Assembly: GCA_045110475.1 (NCBI GenBank)
Contig: JBGCGC010000050.1
Span: 62,001 to 126,000 of the forward strand
Source: Granulosicoccus sp045110475
GTDB lineage: Bacteria > Pseudomonadota > Gammaproteobacteria > Granulosicoccales > Granulosicoccaceae
Length of the DNA stretch: 64,000 nt
Direction: 5' to 3'
Shown here: piece after piece, positions 8,212 through 14,752 of the stretch
How positions within the stretch are numbered: position 1 is the first letter of the stretch
Layout: each line of letters opens with the position of its first letter
Position numbers and translations under genes: made by a program
The notes under the pieces: generated by a model
The model's database searches: none
What the model saw: the letters and a program-made list of their open reading frames with translations, nothing else
What the model was told of the DNA's origin: nothing

Positions 8212-8937
8212 TTATGACTTTGCGGTGGATAAAAAATTTGCACTGGAGCGATTAAGGTGTGCATCCATTGCCAGCTCGGCACCGCTTTCGTTGTTGGTTT
8301 TCAGGTGGTCAAGAATCAGTGCATGTTCATGCAGAGTGGTCTCCTCTTTTCCAGACCATAGCAGCAGTGACGAATGGTAATCGAACAACCAGGTAAGCAT
8401 CATCTCGGTTATCGATTGGATAAGCGGATTCCCGGACAACAAGGCCACTCGCGTGTGAAAGGCAATATCCGCCTTCATGAAAGCCTGGGCGTTACCCAGT
8501 TGTGTACGTTGTTTTGTGATGAGCTCTTGTAGATCGGCTACATCATCGGGTGTACATTTTCGAGCGGCGATTCTGATTGTTCCCAACTCCAGAATACGGC
8601 GTAGCTGCTTGAGATGATCGATGTTGGCGGGTTCGCTGGATAACAGAAGCTTGGCGATATCGTCGAGTTGGTTGAATGCGACACTTGCTGTCAGCGGATT
8701 AACGCGGCTTCGCTCACCGTGGGTAATGGTAATCAGACCTTTACTCTGCATGGCTTGCAAGGCCTCACGCACCGCCGGGCGGCCAACTCCGAATTTTTCC
8801 ATTAAAACGCGCTCAGACGGCACAGTGTCACCCGCTGTTAACTGTCCTTCTGCAATCATGTCGCGCAAGCGCTGGAATACCTGATCTGAAAGTTTCAGCC
8901 TAACTATTTTGCGATCAGTGTCGTCACTGTCTGTCAT
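8212..8937 (-). CDS. GntR family regulator, FadR/FCD subfamily, likely apiose regulator
   Basis: A 241-residue transcription factor. The N-terminal winged helix-turn-helix spans about residues 12-78, with the typical PSERVLMEKFGVGRPAVREAL recognition region (20 of these residues at 41-61). The C-terminal all-helical FCD ligand domain covers about 95-225 (RRILELGTIRIAA, then FHTRVALLSGNPLI, then EHALILDHL). FCD regulators usually bind sugar acids or other carboxylates, often with a metal. It sits in the middle of the apiose genes, convergent with the DUF4832 gene and upstream of the apnO end, and probably binds the motif at 5281-5291 and 9885-9895. D-apionate would be a reasonable inducer; that is inference. 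Confidence 0.9.
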   Translation of the reverse strand: MTDSDDTDRKIVRLKLSDQVFQRLRDMIAEGQLTAGDTVPSERVLMEKFGVGRPAVREALQAMQSKGLITITHGERSRVNPLTASVAFNQLDDIAKLLLSSEPANIDHLKQLRRILELGTIRIAARKCTPDDVADLQELITKQRTQLGNAQAFMKADIAFHTRVALLSGNPLIQSITEMMLTWLFDYHSSLLLWSGKEETTLHEHALILDHLKTNNESGAELAMDAHLNRSSANFLSTAKS

Positions 8938-9015
8938 TACTTTTCGCTTTAGCTCGCTGTATTTTTTTCACGAGATCTGTGTGCAGCGCTTTTGCTTTGC
9001 TGTCCGGTGAGGCGC

Positions 9016-9843
9016 TCAGGTGATACGCTCAATGCTAGCGGCAATCTCGTCAGGTTCGAAAACACGTTTCCAGTCGTCTTTCATAAGCACGGGTTTACCG
9101 AATTCAATCGCCTTGTTACAGGCATCCGAGAATACCCCATCAACCTGGCCAAAGATCACAGCGCCAAGAATATTCATGTGGCCCAGCAGAAAATCGCGGG
9201 CAGCCTCTTTCGGGACGCCTCGATCGACGACTTCGTCCATAGCCTCCCTCATGATATCCAGTAGTGAGGCACAGACCGTTTCCGACAACCCTGGTTCGAG
9301 CAAGGCCATCTGTTCGACCGTGACGCGATGTGATCTGGCAACCGGTGCAAAAATTGTTTTCCCGACTTTTTCTCCGAGCGCGTAGTGTTCTTCGGGTCCC
9401 TGCATGAGTGCGTTGACAATGCCTTGTGTAGCGGCGATACCACCGAAATAATCCTTGCGCTCTTCGGTCGTGTTTTCATCATTGAAGATGGGTGGATGGC
9501 ACGGGTGGCTGACAAAATAGGTGATATCGTCGCGCTTTGGCAGGTGTCCGGCAAAGGGAGCAGCGGCATCCAGGCAGACGACGATTGCACCGGAGGGTAC
9601 CTTGTCGATAATAGCGCTTGCTACTTTGCCTATGACCGTATCGGGTACCGCTAGTACAACAACGTCGGCACCATCCAGCGCTGCAGAGGGCTCGTGACAG
9701 ATATGGCCTAATTCAGCCTTGAGTCTGTCTCGCCCTTCCTGCGACACTTCGACATGAGCCGTTTCAAAATCGGAATTGTCGAGATTACGCGACAGGCGCA
9801 GGCCCATTTTTCCGCCAGCGCCGAACAACGCGAGTTTAGTCAT
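9016..9843 (-). CDS. apnO: D-apionate oxidoisomerase (ApnO-like, 6-phosphogluconate dehydrogenase fold)
   Basis: A 275-residue NAD(P)-binding protein. The ATG at 9843 is chosen because the Rossmann motif starts immediately (KLALFGAGGKMG, residues 3-14) and TGGAG lies nine bases upstream. HPCHPPIFNDE (about 119-129) and the helical C-terminal part (PGLSETVCASLLDIMREAMDEV, GHMNILGAVIFGQ) match the apionate oxidoisomerase family as I know it, in which D-apionate is oxidised and rearranged to 3-oxo-isoapionate. It diverges from oiaK, the next enzyme of the pathway, across a 120-base region with the shared operator motif. The family assignment rests on motif memory plus context, so specificity should be treated as strong but not proven. 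Confidence 0.8.
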   Translation of the reverse strand: MTKLALFGAGGKMGLRLSRNLDNSDFETAHVEVSQEGRDRLKAELGHICHEPSAALDGADVVVLAVPDTVIGKVASAIIDKVPSGAIVVCLDAAAPFAGHLPKRDDITYFVSHPCHPPIFNDENTTEERKDYFGGIAATQGIVNALMQGPEEHYALGEKVGKTIFAPVARSHRVTVEQMALLEPGLSETVCASLLDIMREAMDEVVDRGVPKEAARDFLLGHMNILGAVIFGQVDGVFSDACNKAIEFGKPVLMKDDWKRVFEPDEIAASIERIT

Positions 9844-9884
9844 TTTAGCTACTCCAGACTTTGACAGTTGTACAGTGGAAAACA

Positions 9885-9895
9885 ACTGGTATGAT
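9885..9895. promoter_or_regulatory. candidate GntR operator in the apnO/oiaK divergent promoter
   Basis: ACTGGTATGAT is the exact reverse complement of ATCATACCAGT at 5281-5291. It lies 42 bases upstream of apnO and about 70 bases upstream of oiaK. A TATAAC hexamer at 9907-9912 could be the oiaK -10 element, which would put the motif over its -35 region. Confidence 0.5.
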
Positions 9896-9963
9896 GAGCT
9901 GCTAAGTATAACGATAAATCCAGAACGCTTTGCACTATTTTGTTGACTTTCAAGGAAACTGAA

Positions 9964-11328
9964 TTGACACCACAGCCACAGGAACTGTTGCTCGCCTGGT
10001 ATGGCGACGATTATACGGGGTCGGCAGCGGTGCTTGAGGTGCTTGCCTTTGCAGGTGTAAAAGCCATGTTATTTCTGGAAGCACCGACGCAAGACCAGCT
10101 GGCCCGCTACTCGCATTTACAGGCAATCGGTGTCGCATCGACCGCACGAGCACAATCGCCTGACTGGATGAACCGAACTCTGCCCTCCATTTTCGGGTCA
10201 TTGCTGGCCCTGCAGCCCGGACTGTTCCATTACAAAATATGCTCGACGCTGGATTCCTCGCCAACGATTGGATCCATAGGCTGTGCGATCGAAATAGCTG
10301 ATCACTTGCTTGACCCTGAGGCTGTGCCTGTGATGGTCGCAGCACCTCAAATGCGTCGATATCAGCTCTTCGGCCATCTGTTTGCGGGTCTGGGAGATGA
10401 GGTCTATCGGCTGGATCGTCATCCTGTCATGACCCGTCATCCGGTGACGCCCATGACAGAATCGGATGTGGCACGTCATATCTCAGCCCAGTCAAAACGA
10501 ATCGATACGTCCCTTTGGTCTTTGGAAGACATGGCCACTGGTTGCATGCCCGAAACTGCGCCGGAGTCAGACAGAATTTCGGTACTCAGCGTCGATTGTG
10601 TCGATGAAAACAATGAGGCTGTTATCGGGCAAATGTTATGGAACAACCGGGCGCAGAATCCTTTTGTCGTGGGTTCCCAGGGTGTTGAGTATGCATTGGT
10701 AAGGCACTGGTCAAACACGGGCACCCTTCCTGAACAACCGGTTCGGGGAAGTGCAGGTCGATCAACCGGGATGGTGAGCGTTTCCGGGTCTGTTTCGCCT
10801 ACAACGGCTGAGCAGATTGACTGGTCAAGAGCGCATGGTTTTCAGACGATCCGTTTTGATGTCTTGCAAACCGTTGGTGATGACAACGATCTTGAAAACG
10901 AAATTTCCCGAGTGGTCGCCGACAGCCTGCTGGCTCTTTCACGGGGCACTGATCCCTTGGTTTACAGCGCTGAAGGGCCAGATGATCCTATGGTAAGTCA
11001 ATTGACCGATGCGGTTGTGGGTGCGGGTCTGAGCCTGTCTGTTATCAATGAGAAGATTGGCGTAGCGTTAGGCAAGGTGCTGTATCGCGTCATAAACCAA
11101 GGCAATATCAGACGAGCTGTCGTCTCTGGTGGTGATACTTCCGGCTATGTTACTCAGCAATTGGGGATATTCGCACTCTCGGCACTGGCTCCGACCATCG
11201 CCGGTGCTTCGTTGTCAATTGTGCATGCCGATGGAGCGATGGATGGGCTGGAATTAGCATTAAAAGGTGGGCAAATGGGCAGTCCCGATTACTTTGGATG
11301 GATTCGGGATGGAGGAGGCATACGATGA
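9964..11328 (+). CDS. oiaK: 3-oxo-isoapionate kinase (DUF1537 / four-carbon acid sugar kinase family)
   Basis: A 454-residue kinase if translation starts at the TTG at 9964, which has AAGGAA just upstream; TTG codons at 9940 and 9943 would add eight residues. The N-terminal AWYGDDYTGS is the DUF1537 sugar-binding signature, and the C-terminal VSGGDTSGYVTQQLGI is the nucleotide-binding signature. Members phosphorylate four- and five-carbon acid sugars such as 3-oxo-tetronates. Beside apnO and a RuBisCO-like gene the substrate is inferred to be 3-oxo-isoapionate, giving the 4-phosphate. The gene overlaps the RuBisCO-like gene by four bases (ATGA), so the two are translationally coupled. Confidence 0.85.
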   Translation: MTPQPQELLLAWYGDDYTGSAAVLEVLAFAGVKAMLFLEAPTQDQLARYSHLQAIGVASTARAQSPDWMNRTLPSIFGSLLALQPGLFHYKICSTLDSSPTIGSIGCAIEIADHLLDPEAVPVMVAAPQMRRYQLFGHLFAGLGDEVYRLDRHPVMTRHPVTPMTESDVARHISAQSKRIDTSLWSLEDMATGCMPETAPESDRISVLSVDCVDENNEAVIGQMLWNNRAQNPFVVGSQGVEYALVRHWSNTGTLPEQPVRGSAGRSTGMVSVSGSVSPTTAEQIDWSRAHGFQTIRFDVLQTVGDDNDLENEISRVVADSLLALSRGTDPLVYSAEGPDDPMVSQLTDAVVGAGLSLSVINEKIGVALGKVLYRVINQGNIRRAVVSGGDTSGYVTQQLGIFALSALAPTIAGASLSIVHADGAMDGLELALKGGQMGSPDYFGWIRDGGGIR

Positions 11329-12593
11329 GTCGTATTCAGGCAACGTATGATATCGAGACGCCAACAAGCCTTGCGCACGCTGCGGCTGTTTTGGCTGGTG
11401 AGCAATCCACCGGCACGTTTGTGAGATTGGCTGCTGAAACCGATGAATTGCGCGAGCGATCCGGAGCGATTGTTGAGACAATCATTCATACCGGCTCGTC
11501 CACGACGCCTTCACTTCCCTGTCGCAAAACGGGCGCTAGCTACGAACGTGGACAGGTCACGATTAGTTGGCCATTGGGCAACTTCGGTGTGTCGCTACCG
11601 ACTCTGCTATCCACGCTGGCGGGCAATTTATTTGAATTGGCAGAGGTTTCAGCCATTCGCCTGATTGATATTGATATTCCGGCGGATTTCGCCAACCACC
11701 ACCCCGGCCCGCAGTTTGGCGCTGCTGGCACACGTCGAGTCATGAATGAGCATCGTGGGCCATTGATTGGCACGATTATCAAACCTAGCGTGGGACTTGG
11801 TCCTTCGCAGACGGCAAACCTTGTCAAGACACTGGTTGAGGCAGGTATCGATTTCATCAAGGATGATGAGCTGCAAGCCAATGGTCCTGACTGTCCGTTC
11901 AACGAACGTCTGAATGCGGTGATGAAGGTGATAAATGATCACGCTGATAAAACTGGCAAGCATGTGCTTTACGCTGTCAACATCACTGACGAGATAGAGC
12001 AGATGTGGCGAAACCTCGACAGTATGCAACGTGTCGGAGCCAACTGTGCAATGGTTTGCATGCAGTCGATCGGGCTGCCCGGGCTGCGTGCTGTCAGAGA
12101 TCACAGTGTCGTTCCTATCCACGGACATCGTGCTGGCTGGGGCCTCTTGTCACGTTCACCGGATATTGGTATCAGCTTTAACGTCATGCAGATACTTTGG
12201 CGGCTTGCCGGAGCAGATCATCTGCACGTCAACGGACTGGCCAATAAATTCACCGAAAGCGATGCAGTAGTGGCTGAATCGGCGAAGTCGGTTCAGCGTC
12301 CTGTTTCCAGAAGCGGTGGTCCTGCGCATCTGGCCATGCCGGTTTATTCTTCAGGTCAGACTATCTGGCAAATTGACCCGGCACGCAGCCTGCTCGGCAA
12401 TGATGATTTTATCTTTTGTGCGGGTGGCGGAATAATGAGTCATCCGGATGGTGCAGGGCAGGGTGTAACATCGTTGCGCGAGGCTGCCGAGGCCGCCCGT
12501 GCCGGAGTTGCACTGGAAGACTACGCAAGCCCGGATTCAGCGTTGGGTAAAGCCCTCAAGACCTTTCCCAAGCCTGCGATTTCACTGGACTAA
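11325..12593 (+). CDS. RuBisCO-like protein acting on 3-oxo-isoapionate 4-phosphate (OiaX or OiaT type)
   Basis: A 422-residue RuBisCO-like protein; the ATG at 11325 has GGAGGAGG ten bases upstream. The carbamate and metal motif is intact: FIKDDE with K179, D181 and E182. The loop-2 lysine is present (IIKPSVGL, K153), as are HGHRAGWG (266-273) and the phosphate loop GGGIMSHPDG (367-376). In apiose pathways two types are known: a decarboxylase (OiaX), giving erythrulose 1-phosphate, and a transcarboxylase/hydrolase (OiaT), giving 3-phosphoglycerate and glycolate. I cannot separate them from sequence alone. No erythrulose-phosphate isomerase genes are in the window, which leans weakly to the second. 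It is coupled to oiaK and followed by a terminator. Confidence 0.88.
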   Translation: MSRIQATYDIETPTSLAHAAAVLAGEQSTGTFVRLAAETDELRERSGAIVETIIHTGSSTTPSLPCRKTGASYERGQVTISWPLGNFGVSLPTLLSTLAGNLFELAEVSAIRLIDIDIPADFANHHPGPQFGAAGTRRVMNEHRGPLIGTIIKPSVGLGPSQTANLVKTLVEAGIDFIKDDELQANGPDCPFNERLNAVMKVINDHADKTGKHVLYAVNITDEIEQMWRNLDSMQRVGANCAMVCMQSIGLPGLRAVRDHSVVPIHGHRAGWGLLSRSPDIGISFNVMQILWRLAGADHLHVNGLANKFTESDAVVAESAKSVQRPVSRSGGPAHLAMPVYSSGQTIWQIDPARSLLGNDDFIFCAGGGIMSHPDGAGQGVTSLREAAEAARAGVALEDYASPDSALGKALKTFPKPAISLD

Positions 12594-12615
12594 TTACAAG
12601 GATAAAGCGGGTTGG

Positions 12616-12645
12616 CCTGATGAGCGTAGTGGGACACTCATCAGG
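12616..12645 (+). terminator. terminator of the oiaK operon
   Basis: A perfect nine-base stem (CCTGATGAG at 12616-12624, CTCATCAGG at 12637-12645) closes a 12-base loop and is followed by TTTAAATT. It lies 22 bases after the RuBisCO-like gene. Confidence 0.6.
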
Positions 12646-12740
12646 TTTAAATTCATCACTTACTGGTCAAACGCCGCAGGGTCAGAACCCTCCTGATTCA
12701 GGCGCCAGACTGACACGCCCAGACTGACACGAAAATAGTG

Positions 12741-13487
12741 CTAAGCGATGTCAGATGATTGGATTCTTTCAATACCGGCTTTTGCCATGGCTTGCCAGGC
12801 AGCGGCTACCGAGCCATCCAGATCAATACCGCGGCAGGCATCTTCGATAACAGAGACTGTCAGACCTGCGGCTGCAGCATCCTGAGCAGACCAGCTGACA
12901 CAGAAGTCGGTTGCCAGGCCACAGACGTAAACATTCGTTAGTCCACGTTCCTGCAAATACCCTGTTAAACCTGTTTTGGTTTCTCCATCTGCTTCGACGA
13001 AGGTTGAATAGCTATCCACTTGCTGATGATAGCCCTTGCGGATAATTAATTGTGCGTGTGGGATATCCAGCCCGCTGGATAGCTTTGCATCCTCGGTTCC
13101 CTGCACGCAATGATCTGGCCATAATACTTGCGTTCCGTAAGGCATCTCCAGGGTTTCGAAAGGTGCTTTACCGGGATGGCTGGATGCAAATGATGCGTGC
13201 CCTGGTGTATGCCAATCCTGGGTAAAAACAACATTCTTGAATTTTTGACCGAGTGAATTGATAACCGGAATGATCTGATCTCCACCGTTGACAGCCAGTG
13301 TGCCACCGGGCAAGAAGCAATTCTGTACATCGATGACCAGCAATACTGCGTCCTTGCCAGGCTGGACGGCTTCGGTGTTTGCATAAACGCCCAGTGGGGC
13401 ACTTAAAGCCGCTGCACTGACCCCTTGAAGAAACAATCGGCGTTTTGGATCGGGTAGTGAGCGAGTCATCTTGTTTGCCTTTTGCAT
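12741..13487 (-). CDS. pncA: nicotinamidase (PncA family) with a Tat export signal
   Basis: A 248-residue isochorismatase-fold hydrolase that would convert nicotinamide to nicotinate and ammonia. The catalytic triad is visible as D53, K151 and C196, with spacing close to that of E. coli PncA. The metal ligands D91, H93 and H126 are present in QDWHTPGHASF and LWPDHCVQGTED. Unusually, residues 16-36 form a twin-arginine signal (RRLFLQG, then an alanine-rich core and VYA), so the enzyme is probably periplasmic. GAGGG lies about eight bases before the ATG at 13487. The gene stands alone, 148 bases downstream of the apiose locus, and shows no functional link to it. Confidence 0.88.
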   Translation of the reverse strand: MQKANKMTRSLPDPKRRLFLQGVSAAALSAPLGVYANTEAVQPGKDAVLLVIDVQNCFLPGGTLAVNGGDQIIPVINSLGQKFKNVVFTQDWHTPGHASFASSHPGKAPFETLEMPYGTQVLWPDHCVQGTEDAKLSSGLDIPHAQLIIRKGYHQQVDSYSTFVEADGETKTGLTGYLQERGLTNVYVCGLATDFCVSWSAQDAAAAGLTVSVIEDACRGIDLDGSVAAAWQAMAKAGIERIQSSDIA

Positions 13488-13734
13488 GATATTTTCCCTC
13501 TGGTTACCTTGTCGTGTTTGCAGGACTGAAGCACGAGAATATCACCGATTCTTGTCTTTAACGAATCTTGTCAGGGCAATCGGCAAGCCACCGCTCCAGC
13601 GTAAACGCGACAACAGGGCACAGCAGTTTCGTTGATCGGATCAAGAGATATTCGTCAGTTTGCTTTGTGTGTCCTTCGGGTAACTGATAACCTGATCTTT
13701 GCGAAATACCCATTCCGAGCTAAGCTCGGTTTGG

Positions 13735-14123
13735 CTGGATAGTATTGATGCCAGGACGGTTGCAACCGCTTATTTGTCGGTACTGAAAAATAAAGTGTTT
13801 CTGTTGTGTTGCTGTTTGCCACTCAGGAAATAGGGTATACCCACGCCTTGTCAATAGCACTACCGTGCTGTCTTTTTGGATTCAGTAATGGAATTATTGT
13901 GGCAAACACCACGATAGGGGCTATAGCTTCAGCGGGCAAGAACAGCGGAACTGCCACTGGCATCGTCGGCGCATGGCAGATGGCAACTGGTGGTATTGCT
14001 GGCGCTATCATCGTATTACTGGGTGGAGCGCAGGTGTTTTCGATTGCTACTGGTGTGCTTGTCATCATGTCGTTGCTCGCTGTTTTGTCAATGATTTATG
14101 TTTTTGTGCACAGGCGGCAATGA
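13735..14123 (+). pseudogene. remnant of a Bcr/CflA-type MFS drug exporter
   Basis: The frame from 13806 to 14123 encodes about 105 residues that look like the last three membrane helices of a Bcr/CflA exporter (GFSNGIIVANTTIGAIA, then GTATGIVGAWQMATGG). Just upstream, in another frame from about 13735, comes AYLSVLKNKVFLLCC, which resembles the loop after helix 6 of the same family, ending in a stop near 13834. The segment in between and the whole N-terminal half are missing. A frameshift plus a large internal deletion explains this best. The 250 bases between this relic and pncA show no other gene. Confidence 0.65.
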
Positions 14124-14752
14124 GCTGAACGAAACCAGCTCCAAGCTGAGCTATCGGGCCTGATGCCCGAGATGGCATGTCGGTAGACTATGAGTTCATG
14201 ATCGCGGTACAGGGGCACTGCATTGGAAAAAGCCTGTGTATCTTGATTGATCTGTCAAGGGTGGCCGTGCCGAAAAGCGGTATAACATGCCTTTATGCAA
14301 GCCTTTCAGGCGAGCCTGTTCTTGCATTTGACGCTTACGTTTAAGCGCCTTTCATGGCTATGGGAAATAAAAAACTTTGTGGATTGCATCTCAAAATAAT
14401 AGGCCATTGTTCGTTTCAGCGTGCGGATGGTCGGCTACTATATGTGTAGTCGTCCAGCAATTTAGTAAAACGACACAGTTGTTATAAATCTGTGACGAAA
14501 AATCCAGTATTGTAGGATGATCGCTGTGTCTTCGTGATCGCCGTATTTCATCGCCAGCCGTAGTTGGTTCAAGGCGGTAATAAAAGTTAATACCTTCGCC
14601 ATGTTGCAATGACTGGACACGGTGGTCTGCCTGGTTTGCCGACTAGACTAATAACCGACAGATGCGCCAACAGATGCATTGTTGCTCAGGCATGATTCCC
14701 TGTGTGTAGTCAGGGTTGAAAATACAGGATTGTTTGAAATTTCACCGAGGGA
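14124..14752. other. 629-base gap with no convincing gene
   Basis: No frame here has both a ribosome site and a recognisable protein. A minus-strand frame at 14391-14609 is open but looks non-coding. AACCGAGGG-like purines near 14744-14751 serve as the ribosome site of the next gene. I see no strong hairpin or RNA gene. Confidence 0.6.

Noticed and set aside
11649..12128. 159-codon frame antisense to the RuBisCO-like gene
   Set aside because: Low-complexity shadow of a conserved gene.
11325..12593. True carbon-fixing RuBisCO large subunit
   Set aside because: The protein is only 422 residues, lacks the normal N-terminal and loop-6 sequences, and is coupled to a DUF1537 kinase gene; no phosphoribulokinase gene is present.
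14391..14609. Short minus-strand frame in the 14.1-14.75 kb gap
   Set aside because: No ribosome site, no recognisable motif and no partner genes.
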